From: Silurus meridionalis
Taxonomy: Eukaryota > Chordata > Actinopteri > Siluriformes > Siluridae
Length of the DNA: 64,000 nucleotides
Direction of reading: 5' to 3'
Assembly: GCF_014805685.1 (NCBI RefSeq)
Contig: NC_060886.1
Location: 14,386,608 to 14,450,607 of the forward strand
Shown: one piece after another, positions 53,140-63,800 of the stretch
How positions within the stretch are numbered: the first letter of the stretch is position 1
Layout of the letters: each line of letters opens with the position of its first letter
Notes under the pieces: generated by a model
Databases searched by the model: none
What the model was told of the DNA's origin: nothing
What the model saw: only the letters and a program-made list of their open reading frames with translations
Position numbers and translations under genes: made by a program

Positions 53140-54515
53140 TCTCCTGATGTACTTAAAACCAAAATAAAATGTCCAGCTGGGGAAAGTGTTTCTCCTCTGT
53201 ATCGCCGATCTCACCAAATTTGTAGTCCTTCAGCTGAACACGCTCCTATGCTGTTAGTGTAGACTGCCAGTGGTGTAGGAGCTGGTTAGCGACGCGCATG
53301 GACCGTTGTCCTATACGTGCAGCCAGGTCCTCCACTCATGACAGGTCTGTCCCTGCAACGTTCACCAGCTCCTGGAGTGTGATGATCTTTAAGGAGATCA
53401 AAGCCCTGGACAGTGTGGAGGTGGTTGCACCGGAGATGTCCAGCCAACTCCCGTTGACCAGGGGCTTTTCCAGGAGCCAGTGTAGTGTTCCACAGCCCTT
53501 AATCCTTTTTTTTTAAAGTACATATTTTAAAAAGTCCATGTTAAAAGACTGGTAATCCAGTAACATTTAGTGTGCTTGTGTCTATTAAAAACGAAGTTCT
53601 GTCCAGTCCCAGTCCTCCTGCCATGTGAAAAAGTCCACTGGCTGCTGTCCTCCATATCAGGTTCCGGGTGGGCCCGGATAGGAGTCTCTGGAAGAACTGG
53701 AGGCAAAAGGCTGCAGTTCTGCTGGTGAGATGAATAAATAAACAAAAAGGGCCTGGATGTTTGTTAGCAGATTTGCCGGTGGATCCACGCATGCCAGCTT
53801 GTGCCACAGAGACAACGCTGCCAGGTTGTTTATCACCAGCGTTTGGAACCAGCCGCTTAGTGCTCAGTCTGCCCTTGATGTGCTCTACAGTGCCCTCTGC
53901 TGGCGAATTCTAAAATGAAGAAGAACTTATGAGGGGCATCCATCTCCATAATGCTTCTAATGTGTAAGTGGATCAGCGCCCCCTGTACTGTAGTGTCCAA
54001 CAGGTCGTTCATTTTGGCTTTTTGTTTTTGAGGGCTTCAATATGCCCTCGATTTCCTGTGGCCTCCAAACGCTGGAGATCCACTGTCTCTATCTCTAGAG
54101 CTTTCAGCGATTTGGCAAAGTCTCTTTTGAATTTGAGAATATACTGTTGACAGAAAATTAAATTTTGTGCTTTAGTAACATATTTTCTAATGTACAATTA
54201 AAATCACCTACCAAAATAAGAATCTCTGCAGTGCTGCAGTTGAAAATAACATTATTGAGTTTGTCTAAAAACCTAATTCTCTCCACTGCACTGATGGGAG
54301 CATACATACAGATAAAAACAAAAACCTAATCTTATAAAAAAACATTTACTTTGAAAAGCCTCCCGTATAAAACTTTTTTCACCATGTAAGAAACATGAAT
54401 AAAATTACGAGTAAGAAGCAAGGCAACACCACCACTAAGTGACGTGTTGTGGCTTAAAATTACCAATCCACTGTGGGTTTCCCGCAACATGACAACATCA
54501 ATACATTTCCCTTTC
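53140..54515 (-). pseudogene. Tx1-type LINE ORF2, endonuclease remainder and C-terminus
   Basis: On the minus strand, from 54525 downward: LKLLKGKCIDVVMLRETHSG (endonuclease), LSGGVALLL, then near 54310-54190 VCMYAP and ILVGDFNC, the signature of an apurinic-type endonuclease. Next comes the linker EALKNKKPKMNDLLDTTVQG with MEMDAPHKFFF (54010-53920). The RT domain is deleted, and sequence resumes at about 53740 with LTSRTAAFCLQFFQRLLSG and LGLDRTSFLIDT, then a tail (VNGSWLDISGA, ALISLKIITLQELV) down to about 53200. Tx1-group ORF2 proteins have this order. There are many stops and frameshifts. The 5' tip of the same gene lies beyond the DIRS insertion at 58082. Confidence 0.75.
53890..53903 (-). 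promoter_or_regulatory. CTCF-like motif (minus strand)
   Basis: On the minus strand CCAGCAGAGGGCAC matches the CTCF core at all 14 positions. It lies in the LINE remnant, so it may be an element-derived sequence rather than a host site. Its orientation is opposite to the motifs at 10901 and 24529. Confidence 0.35.
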
Positions 54516-54776
54516 AGTAACTTGAGCTGCGTCGAAACGCTTTGGGAACGCACTTGTGTTCACGCTCTGAAATAATGTGTGTAATCAGTCAAAAATTGGA
54601 CGCTGGCCTCCACCGGTGAGGTGACATCATGACCAAGATATAAAGCGCATATGAGTGAGGGCAGTGGCAGCTTTTGTTGTTCACAAAGCGCTCTGTGTGT
54701 TGTGTTGTCTGTCAGATTGTTTGTCAGATTGTTTGTCAAAAAAAAAAGGAAACATTTATTTATATATAGATATATA

Positions 54777-56336
54777 CAGGGAGTGCAGAATTATTAGGCA
54801 AGTTGTATTTTTGAGGATTAATTTTATTTGAAGATTTAATTTGAACAACAACCATGTTCTCAATGAACACAAAAAACTCATTAATATCAAAGCTGAATAT
54901 TTTTGGAAGTAGTTTTTAGTTTTAGCTATTTTAGGGGGATATCTGTGTGTGCAGGTGACTATTACTGTGCATAATTATTAGGCAACTTAACAAAAAACAA
55001 ATTCATACCCATTTCAATTATTTATTTTTACCAGTGAAACCAATATAACATCTCAACATTCACAAATATACATTTCTGACATTCAAAACCAAACAAAACA
55101 AATCAGTGACCAATATAGCCACCTTTCTTTGCAAGGACACTCAAAAGCCTGCCATCCATGGATTCTGTCAGTGTTTTGATCTGTTCACCATCAACATTGC
55201 GTGCAGCAGCAACCACAGCCTCCCAGACACTGTTCAGAGAGGTGTACTGTTTTCCTCCTTGTAAATCGCACATTTGATGATGGACCACAGGTTCTCAATG
55301 GGGTTCAGATCAGGTGAACAAGGAGGCCATATCATTAGATTTTCTTCTTTTATACCCTTTCTTGCCAGCCACGCTGTGGAGTACTTGGACGTGTGTGATG
55401 GAGCATTGTCCTGCATGAAAATCATGTTTTTCTTGAAGGATGCAGACTTCTTCCTGTACCACTGCTTGAAGAAGGTGTCTTCCAGAAACTGGCAGTAGGA
55501 CTGGGAGTTCAGCTTGACTCCATCCTCAACCCGAAAAGGCCCCACAAGCTCATCTTTGATGATACCAGCCCAAACCAGTACTCCACCTCCACCTTGCTGG
55601 CGCCTGAGTCGGACTGGAGCTCTCTGCCCTTTACCAATCCAGCCACGGGCCCATCCATCTGGCCCATCAAGACTCACTCTCATTTCATCAGTCCATAAAA
55701 CCTTAGAAAATCAGTCTTGAGATATTTCTTGGCCCAGTCTTGACGCTTTCAGCTTGTGTGTCTTGTTCAGTGGTGGTCGACTTTCTGCCTTTCTTACCTT
55801 GGCCATGTCTCTGAGTATTGCACACCTTGTGCTTTTGGGCACTCCAGTGATGTTGCAGCTCTGAAATATGGCCAAACTGGTGGCAAGTGGCATCTTGGCA
55901 GCTGCACGCTTGACTTTTCTCAGTTCACGGGCAGTTATTTTGCGCCTTGGTTTTTCCACACGCTTCTTGCGACCCTGTCGACTATTTTGAATGAAACGCT
56001 TGATTGTTCGATGATCACGCTTCAGAAGCTTGGCTATTTTAAGACTGCTGCATCCCTCTGCAATATATCTCACTATTTTTGACTTTTCTGAGCCTGTCAA
56101 GTCCTTCTTTTGACCCATTTTGCCAAAGGAAAGGAAGTTGCCTAATAATTATGCACACCTGATATAGGGTGTTGATGTCATTGGACCACACCCCTTCTCA
56201 TTACAGAGATGCACATCACCTAATATGCTTAATTGGTAGTAGGCTTTCCAGCCTATACAGCTTGGAGTAAGACAACATGCATAACGAGGATGATGTGGTC
56301 AAAATACTCATTTGCCTAATAATTCTGCACTCCCTG
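54777..56336 (-). mobile_element. Tc1/mariner transposon, DD37E type, nearly intact (1,560 bp)
   Basis: The tips are perfect 25-bp inverted repeats (cagggagtgcagaattatta then ggcaa), flanked by TA on both sides (54775-54776 and 56337-56338). A second inner pair (gcataattattaggcaac at about 54969, inverse at about 56137) gives long ends of about 210 bp with two presumed transposase-binding sites each, as in IR/DR-type elements. The transposase gene runs on the minus strand between them. The spacing of 37 residues between the second Asp and the Glu resembles the group called DD37E/TRT; that name is from memory. Confidence 0.9.
55103..56118 (-). pseudogene. Tc1/mariner (DD37E) transposase, two lesions
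   Basis: Starts MGQKKDLTGSEKSKIVRYIA at 56118. It has two N-terminal helix-turn-helix parts (SSLKIAKLLKRDHRTIKRFI, and TGVPKSTRCAILRDM) joined by a basic GRKKR segment. The catalytic domain carries D1 in LWTDEM, D2 in MQDNAPSHTSKY and the Glu in NPIENLW. The first lesion is a TGA at 55711-55713 in the same frame, between SQD and FSKVLWTDE, where the family usually has Trp. The second is a frameshift near 55255-55265, after IKCAIYKEE; the tail YTSLNSVWEAVVAAARNV to KGGYIGH lies in another frame. Full length would be about 338 residues, normal for the family. All three catalytic residues are retained. Inactive as it stands. Confidence 0.88.
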
Positions 56337-57000
56337 TATGTTCCTGGGAGCGGAGCACAAGGTCTGTGGGAAGGGCCCCATCTATGCTGTCACACCAACT
56401 GCCTAGAGATGCTGGCCTTGCTTCTGCCACTAAAGAATTTCCTCTCTGACCTCAGAGGTCACCACGTGTTGGTCCGTACAGACAATTCTGCGGTGGTCTC
56501 CTACATCAACCGTCTAAAAGGTCTGCGTTCGTGCCCCCTGTGCAGGCTGGTGCACTAGATCCTCCTTTGGGCCCAGGGGGAACTCCTCTCATTGAAAGCA
56601 GGAAATGGCAGCTCCACCCTGTTGTGGTGGAGCAGGTTTGGGAGAAATTTGGAAGAGCCCAGGTGGATCTGGTCGTGTCTCAAGAGACGTCGCACTGTCC
56701 CCTCTGGTTCTCCCTCACATCTCCAGCCCCACTGGGGCTGGATGCCATGACTCAGGTGTGGCCAAGGCTGTGTCTGTATGCTTTCCCCCCCGTCGTGCTG
56801 CTTCCAGTAGTTCTGAAGAGAGTTCGCAGGGACGGAGTCAGTCTCCTCCTGGTAGCTCCAAGGTGGCGAGCAAACTATGGTTCACGGACCTGGTAGCTCT
56901 CCTCGAGCACCCTCTTTCCTCTGCCATATTTCACCCCTGTCCAAAGCTGTGGAGGCTGTGGCTGTGCCCCCTAAGGGCCCCTTTCCACTGAGGTGGTACA
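56337..57000 (+). pseudogene. DIRS-like RNase H region
   Basis: Plus-strand coding remnant: GLWEGPHLCCHTNCLEMLAL, then HHVLVRTDNSAVVSYINRLK (the DNS/TDNSAVVSYIN block of DIRS RNase H). It then shifts frame to LHPVVVEQVWEKFGRAQVDL with CPLWFSLTSPAPLGLDA and LLLVAPRW. The order matches RNase H and the following domain of DIRS polyproteins. Frameshifts occur near 56555 and 56880. The RT upstream is missing; the Tc1/mariner insertion sits at that junction. Confidence 0.8.
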
Positions 57001-57800
57001 GACCATTCTCCACTTCAGAGCTCCCTCCACGAGGTGGTCGTATGTAGCTAGGTGGCAGGTTCTGCTCGTGGTGTGAGCACTACCAGCTGGATCCAGTCCA
57101 CTGCCCGGTTGGTTCAGTGCTGGATTTCCTCCATGCACAGTTCACCAAGGGGTTGGCTCCATCCACCCTAAAAGTCTACGTATCTGTCATTTCGGCCTAT
57201 CATGCCCTTGTAGCCAGCAATCTTTGGGCAGAGACCCGATAATAACGCATTTTCTCTCCGCGGCACCCAGAGGCTGAGGCCCCCTCCTTTCTGGAGTTTA
57301 CCCCAGGTATGGCTGGTGCCTTCCTGTACCCCCGTATGAGTTACATCCCCAAAATGCCCTCGGTCGTCCCACGACCCATAAGATTACAGGCATTCTATCC
57401 TTCTCCATTCCAGGCCCTAGACCAGGAGAAACTGATCCAGCTATCCCTGCTAATTAGCAGACTCTGAGCAGGTGGAATGTTGATGCTATCACGTCATCTT
57501 ATGAGTCCTTTGGTCTCCCCGCTCCCTTAGGGGTCAGAGTTTACTCCACCCAGAGTGTGGCTCCCTCAAAATCTTGCTTCTCTTGAGTTCCCTTCCAAGA
57601 CATATGTGACGCTGCGGGTTAGTCCGCCCCGCTGACCTTTGTGCGGTTTTATAACCTAGACCACAGTGCCACTCCTGGCCCCTCGGTCCTCTTCTAGCTG
57701 TGTTGACAGACACACACTGGGCAGGGATTGGTCAGTTTGGCGTAATTGGACACTCGTCCCCAAAGCCTTTTTGAAGCAGCTCCAGTTCCTGAAAGGGAAC
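57000..57800 (+). pseudogene. DIRS-like tyrosine recombinase remnant
   Basis: Decayed recombinase of the lambda-integrase fold. The N-terminal core-binding phrase RAPSTR-SY lies near 57024 and FTKGLAPSTLKVYV near 57147. The catalytic H-x-x-R region (normally AHSTR) has become VYSTQ near 57538. The tail ICDAAG-stop-SAPLTFVRFYNLD near 57604-57655 still has the Tyr nucleophile position. Stops and shifts throughout; clearly inactive. Confidence 0.7.
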
Positions 57801-58081
57801 GTCTCTAGGTTACGTATGTAACCCTAGTTCCCTAAGGGAATGAGACGCTGCGTCTCTATGCCACACCTCCGGCATCCCTGCAGCGCTTCCTTCTCCCCTA
57901 CAGAAGCTGCCGCTGCCCTCACTCATATGCGCTTTATACTCCTGGTCATGAAGTCACCTCACCGGTGACGGCTAGCGTATAATTTTTGACTGATTACACA
58001 CATAATTTCAGAGCGTGAACACTCAATGCAGCGTCTCGTTCCCTCAGGGAACTAGGGTTACATATGTAACCTAGAGACGTT

Positions 58082-58190
58082 CTGCTTAATGAGCTCATAT
58101 AGCTTCGCTTTCTTTACATGTCCCCTTGCTCCGTTTATGTTAAAACTTACAATCTGGATTCCTATATAGATATAATATACAAATGGTAAA
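58082..58190 (-). pseudogene. Tx1-type LINE ORF2, 5' tip
   Basis: Minus strand 58170-58082 reads IGIQIVSFNINGARG then KKAKLYELIKQ, the first strand-helix of an apurinic-type endonuclease (S-x-N-I-N-G). Its continuation, LKLLKGKCIDVV, is at 54525, on the other side of the DIRS element. This places the DIRS insertion inside the endonuclease domain. Confidence 0.75.
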
Positions 58191-58269
58191 AAAACACTTA
58201 AAAAAAAACCCAAAACCCACAGCACAGTTTATCAATCTTCATTAGAGTTTACCCTATTGACCTTTGTTA

Positions 58270-58990
58270 TCAGTTTCTTTAGCCGGAATATTTCTTGCTA
58301 CGTAAAATAATCTTCTCTTCTAAAATGCTTGACATTGTAAACAAACTGTTTAGGGTCTGGGGAAAAATCTTCAACTGATATATTTTTTCACTTGGTGGTT
58401 TTTAAAAAATCTTTTATGTCATCAGCAGTATACAATACATTTAGTGCTTCCTCCTGAGACTCCTGGTTAAACATTGAATCGGACATGCAATCTTTACTGT
58501 CTGATTCAGCAGAATCTACCTTTAACTCTTTTTTGGCTTGTTTTTTCCCTGTCCCCTACCTTGTTTCTTCCTTTTTGTTGGAACCTTAAAAAGAGGCTTA
58601 TTTTCCATCTCCATGTCTTCCCCGTCCCCTTGCACTGGTGTAGTAACTGGTGACTCCTTGCGACAGCTCTGCACCCCTGTGCCTGACATTCAGTCCACAG
58701 TGACTTTCCAGTTTCACTCGGCTTTTCCTGCTCCGGTTCTGCCAAGCAGGGCTTCTCACGGTCTGGTTCTGCTGAGCAGGGCTTCTCCATTCTCCATTCT
58801 CCATTCTGCATCGGTGGAAACAAAAATGTTGTGGTCGAAGCCATCTGAAACCACATTTAGCTCATCCAGACCTTAATTTAAACCCATAAAAAAACATCCG
58901 CCTGAAAGACACCAAGTGGTTAATCAGTGGGGACAGCCGAGGGGGATTTTCTCCATAGGGTAGACGGACATCAAGTATATCACTGGAGAG
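58270..58990 (-). pseudogene. Tx1-type LINE ORF1, C-terminal part
   Basis: Minus strand. About 58860-58510 has a basic, charged region (KVPTKRKKQGRGQGKNKPKK) and a short tandem repeat coding EKPC-AEP units at about 58720-58800. About 58500-58290 has the ORF1 end pattern: YTADDIKDFLKTT, VEDFSPDPKQFVYNVKHFRR, then EIFRLKKLITKVNR. Stops and frameshifts separate these blocks. ORF1 proteins of this group bind RNA; none could be made here. Confidence 0.6.
58720..58808. repeat. Short tandem repeats in Tx1 ORF1
   Basis: Two 27-bp-scale units, ggttctgccaagcagggctt and ggttctgctgagcagggctt, are followed by three to four copies of tccattc. Confidence 0.8.
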
Positions 58991-59039
58991 TGAGAACTAA
59001 CATGATTACTGGAGTATAAGATTATAAGTGATGTCCTTT

Positions 59040-59745
59040 CTGCAGCCTTATACAGTCTATATGGTTAGTAGCTCCTAGTTTTATGAGCTCAGCATTTGTG
59101 ATCATCACAGATCCAGCATCAGCTTCTCCATGCCAGAGCCTTTAAACACTCCAGGAGGTCCAATGTCAAAACTTGTAGCGGGATCCAAATGGCACTGGTA
59201 CGTCTCCAGATGGTTTGGGATGTTTGCGAGTTTGGCATCTGCTTCTTCTAAGGTCCGTAATCATCAAGAGGTGGGTAAATGATATTAACAGCACAAGTTG
59301 ATAATGTGCATGTGATCAGATGTACTGGAGCACAAGGTTATGATGTGATGTGTGTTATGTGTAGGCTTTGCTAAAAAGATATGTTTTTAATCTACACTTG
59401 AACTGGGTGAGTGTGTCTGACCCCCGAACACTGTCAGGAAGACTGTTCCAGAGTTTAGAAGCTAAATGTGAAAATGCTCTACCAACTTTAGTGAACTTTG
59501 CTATTCTAGGAACTACTAGAAGCCGAGAGTTTTGAGATCTCAGGGAGCATGACGGATTGTAGCGTGTTAAAAGACTGGATAGATACATGTGAGCCAAACC
59601 ATTTAGTGCTTTATAAGTAAGAAGTAATAGTTTGTAGTCTATTCAAAACTTAACAGGAAGCCAATGTAGGGACGATAAGATTGGGGTTATGTGATCATAT
59701 TTTCTTGACCTTGTAAGAATTCTGGCTGCTGGATTGTGGATATAT
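59040..59745 (-). pseudogene. LINE 3' end fragment (L2-like C-terminal tail)
   Basis: Minus strand 59597-59355 encodes RYNPSCSLRSQNSRLLVVPR, then FTKVGRAFSHLASKLWNSLP and TLTQFKCRLKTYLF. The pattern R-x-L-R-S ... A-P-x-L-W-N-S-L-P ... F-K-x-x-L-K-T-x-L is that of the extreme C-terminus of many fish LINE RT proteins. The flank at 59640-59720 (aagccaatgtagggacgata and following) is a common teleost repeat phrase. No RT core is present. Confidence 0.65.
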
Positions 59746-59747
59746 AT

Positions 59748-59965
59748 ATTTCATATGAGTCTTCTGGTCTCCCCGCTCCTTTTGGGGTAAAGGCTCACTC
59801 CTCTCAGAGTATGACGGTCTCCACGGCCTAATCCGCTGGAGTCCCATTTCAGGACATTTGCTACGCTGCGGGCTGGTCCAATACGGAAGTGTTTTCAAAG
59901 CGTTGTGACGCAGTGTCTCGTTTCCTCAGGGAACTAAGGTTATTTACGCAACCTAGAGATGATTG
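59748..59965 (+). pseudogene. DIRS-like 3' fragment (recombinase tail and right end)
   Basis: The plus strand reads YESSGLPAPFGVKAHSSQSM, then VPFQDICYAAGWSNTEVF. The catalytic HSTR block has become HSSQ. It is followed by the element's right-end sequence (aagcgttgtgacgcagtgtc, gggaactaaggttatttacg). A third, separate DIRS piece, less related to the other two ends. Confidence 0.75.
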
Positions 59966-60046
59966 TTCCGAGATGTTTTACGGAAAATACTTGCGCTCTC
60001 CCGCACTCTACACGCCACACTCACCCTTCCCCCACGCATGCGCAGA

Positions 60047-60085
60047 GTGAGAGAGAGAGAGAGAGAGGTAGAGAGAAAGAGAGTG

Positions 60086-60138
<53 letters not shown>
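60047..60138. repeat. (GA)n microsatellite
   Basis: About 92 bp of GA, with interruptions near 60069 and 60085. Confidence 0.95.
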
Positions 60139-60140
<2 letters not shown>

Positions 60141-63100
60141 AACAGACAAAACCACAAATTGAGCAAGTAGAATGCTATGCTAACAGGGTCAATGGGGATG
60201 ACTCTGCCGAGTCTTCTTTCGTCATTAATTCATATGCCAGAAATAACCGTAACATAGACTTTAGAAGGAAGGAAGCTATTAAAGAAAAAGTATTTTAAAT
60301 TAAATTTGACCTTTTTGTGCCCTTGACCCTGTTTGGATTCCAAAATTGTAATCAGTTCATGTGATGTTACAGATAATTCCATTTAAATTCCCGAAATATT
60401 GTCACTTGTTGTTGAGACTTCTATACTACCCAGAATCTCAAATTTGATCAATACTAGGAAGAATGAACAACTTGAAATTATAATGGAGCAGTTGGTGGAG
60501 GAATAAAAAAAGCATGAACATGAATGTTATGGTTACAGATCCATGAAATATTGATTGAAAGCACTGCAGTGGCCTATAACTAAAGACAACTTCTTTTGAA
60601 TGTAAAATAGCAGTACCTATGGAAAAGGTCACCTTATATTTTTAACATGTAGCATTTATATATTTATATTTAGCAAGAATAATCATTATGTTAATATTTT
60701 AAAATACCTCTTACTGTCTTACTGTGACAGTGTGCATACAATCAGCATTTAGAACTTTTTCCAAAATGGTGACTCTATTGTACTTTGTTTTTAATCTCTG
60801 AAGACTACTTTAAAGCCTATTTTGAGCCAGCCAATCTTTTGCTGAGAGCAGAAAGGCAATGATCTCAACATTGTAATTCTGGAGGTGAATTTGTACTGAG
60901 CAGTGTAGCACTTTGCTGAGATATTTCAGGCCAACTGTTGATAACAGAGAGTAATAATATGCTAGAGACTGAGATGGAAGCTGGGTAAAAATGGTGCTAT
61001 TCCATGCAGAAATTTCATCTTTGGCAGTAATTGTTCAGAGATTCATTTGCCATTTTAGTATAGTTTCTTCTTCACCATTAGTTTGTTTGTGAAATATACC
61101 TGACTGCTAATCTAATGGTGAATTTTAAAGCACATGGTCTAATTCCAGTAAGGTATGGACTACAGTTCAGCTTATAAGAGTGTAGCTGGGACAAGATGAT
61201 TACTGTCATCTGGTTTCATAAGCACTACTGCAGCACACAGAAGGAGGGACGCAGTGGGGTGTTGGCATTCTCAGTGCACACAACTATTATAATAATAATA
61301 CTCCTCTCACAACAAAGAACACCATGAAATGTAAATAAGAAAACTGGATTGTGTTGCCATTACTTATGACATGACAGACATATTAAATGTCTTCTCACCT
61401 ACAATATTTTGTAACATGATTAAAAATTTGCATCATTTGGTTCTTTTTTGCTGAAACCAAATACTTGTTTACATATTAATTATGGATATGCAGGATAATG
61501 TATTTATAGTTCTGAACACATTAATTTGTTTACCTTTATAAACAAAACTACACTCACTTTTTTAATTTCAGTAACTGTTTTATTTTGGTCAAATTCTTGC
61601 AACAGCTGAAGCCTGTCATGGGCACACTGTGCTTATTGGATGCAATTAGAGAAAATCATAAATATATACATACATACTTTCCTATTTGTTACTTCCCACC
61701 TCTGTCTAAAGCACATAAAGAAGGCAAAAAATATCACAAATTAACTAGTTAGAACGCAGACCCGTGAATTGAAAACCATTCCAGATAGCTACCTTGTGCA
61801 GCTGATGAGAGAATGCCACGAGTTTTGCCAAAGTTGCTATCGAAGCTTAACATAGATATTTTGGACAGTCTTAAATATAAAACATATTCTGGGTTGTTTA
61901 CAACTTTTTCCATATGTGTTCTTTTATAGTTTGTATGTCTTCAGTATTAATGTACAATGTTAAAAATAATATAATTAAAGCAAAAACAGTGAAGGAGGTG
62001 TGTTTAAACTTTTTATACTTTTTTGGTACTACATGTTTTAAAAATATAGTGTGCAATAAGGATTGATTTTTGGTTAAAAAATACATTTGTACATACTGCC
62101 ATTAAGACAACATAATGTTCTCACTGTTTTCAATATTAGTCTTAATTTAATTATCTGTTCTATTTTTTTTATTTTGGAATATAACACCAACTACTTTGGG
62201 TCGGTACAAACAAAAATAATGGCTGTGCGAGCAGGATTTCAAAAACAGCTCTGTGCTCATCTCAACCAATTACAGACTTGAGTGATGCAACTGAGGTTGA
62301 GGAACTGTCATAGCCAGTAATGACAGTGTTTGCATCTGGCATTTCTACAGAAATGTTTTTTTCCAGAGTTTCCTGGTGTGTAATATGATTCACATAAAAA
62401 AAAATAAAAAAAACTCTAGAAGAAACTAGAAGTTCTGAAAATACCGATATAAAGAACATTTAACAAACACAGATGCCAATAATTTTATTGTGCTATGTAC
62501 ATAATGTCATTGTGTTACAACAGAGTGCACATTATATATATTTTGGATTTAATGCTATATTTGCAATAACAAATTAATAGGATTTATTAATAAGAAATTA
62601 ATCAATTATTTGTAAGCTTGACAGATACATTTTAGAATTTGTCTGCACATAATTAGCAGAAACAGTAAATTACTGCTGTGTTACTTCTGCTGTTTTGGCA
62701 TTGTAAATATGAATAGCAATGAGGCTAAGAGTGAATGTGTTAGACTGCACGTCTGCAACCAGGCAACTGGACTAAGTCAGTATAATATCTTTCCATTCTA
62801 AAAGACATGAACAGCAACTTTACCCATATTGTTGAAACAAAGGGTAGTAAACTGGGAACTTAAGCTCTGCTGGCTACCTTAAGTAAAAAAAAAAAATTGT
62901 TTTTACATTTTTGGTGTTATCGTCCTGTGCTCCATTGATTAACATACATTAATAATATCACTGTGTATGATTTCCTTTAACCAGGCACATTGCTAGGGTC
63001 AATAAGCAGATCTAAGTTTTTGGGATTTCTCATACAGAAATTGGGCTACTTTAAAACACACCAGACAAACTACACCTTGTCTAAAAAGAATAAGTATATT

Positions 63101-63216
63101 GAAACTTTTTCACATCTTATCATTGACCATTGGATTAATTTTATAACAGATTTGATTTAATTAATATAATATTAATATAATATTAATATAATATATAATA
63201 TTAAAACTGCTTGTTA
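60139..63216. other. Intergenic; candidate conserved non-coding block
   Basis: No coding exon or clear transposon was found. 60830-61150 is repeat-free and compositionally distinct (for example agccagccaatcttttgctg and ctgctaatctaatggtgaat), so it may be conserved regulatory DNA. A short ATATTA-rich run lies at 63160-63200. Confidence 0.4.
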
Positions 63217-63800
63217 TATGAGGTGGTATCAAAAAGTTTTCAGACTAACTCTGTTTACAATTAAGTACTTTAGTTATCAAAGTTTACACACTATCACCTT
63301 CAAAATAGTACTCTTACACAGCAATACTGCACTCCCTGTGTTCCAGCCACTTCTGAAATATGTCCTGGAATTCTTCTTTTCAAACCATGTCAAGCACCTT
63401 CTGCGATTCACATTGGATCTTTGCAATGGCATCGCAAATACCTTTGTGCTAGATCTTTATATTTATGAAGAGGGCAAAGTCTGCAGGAGCCAAACTAGCA
63501 AGTAGGGAGGGTGTGGAAGTGAGATCATGTTGTTTCCAGTGAGAAACTCATGTGTGAGAAAAGCTCGGTAATAGAGTGCAATGTCATTTTGAGGCACCTG
63601 ATTTTCACAGAAATCGCACTCCATAACGCATATGGTCAGAATAGGACCAGTTTTACAGCTCTTGATGTACCTAGGATGATGTCATCTAACACACTGACTT
63701 ATGAAGGTCGATGCTTCCTGCGGCTGTGCGTGCAGCCTTGTGCTGCCATCTGTTAAAGTGTTACAAAACTAGCCTCAAAACTTTTTGATACCACCTCATA
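63217..63800 (-). mobile_element. Mariner-type miniature element with perfect 22-bp tips
   Basis: The element spans 63219-63798 (580 bp), flanked by TA. The tips tgaggtggtatcaaaaagtt(tt) are identical inverted repeats of 22 bp. The minus strand keeps a broken mariner transposase piece: YRAFLTHEFL, MISLPHPPY (the region before the last catalytic Asp) and near the end YYFEGD-like coding. Most of the transposase is deleted. Confidence 0.85.

Larger units (their letters stand above)
54510..58081 (+). mobile_element. DIRS-like tyrosine-recombinase retrotransposon (interrupted)
   Basis: The left end (about 54510-54710) and right end (about 57880-58081) are inverted copies: ataaagcgcatatgagtgag at 54651 against ctcactcatatgcgctttat at the right. 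A region at about 57790-57850 repeats the outer tips, the internal complementary region of DIRS elements. The element lies inside the Tx1 endonuclease gene and is split by a Tc1/mariner element (54777-56336). Coding content is limited to RNase H onward; the gag-like ORF and RT are deleted. DIRS elements use a tyrosine recombinase and make no target duplication, in keeping with none being seen. Confidence 0.8.

Noticed and set aside
53298..53516. 72-residue plus-strand frame as a gene
   Set aside because: It is the antisense of the Tx1-type ORF2 C-terminus.
53974..53987. Second CTCF-like word next to the site at 53890
   Set aside because: Only about 10 of 14 positions fit, and the sequence encodes a common Tx1 phrase (QGALIRS-like), which is the simpler explanation.
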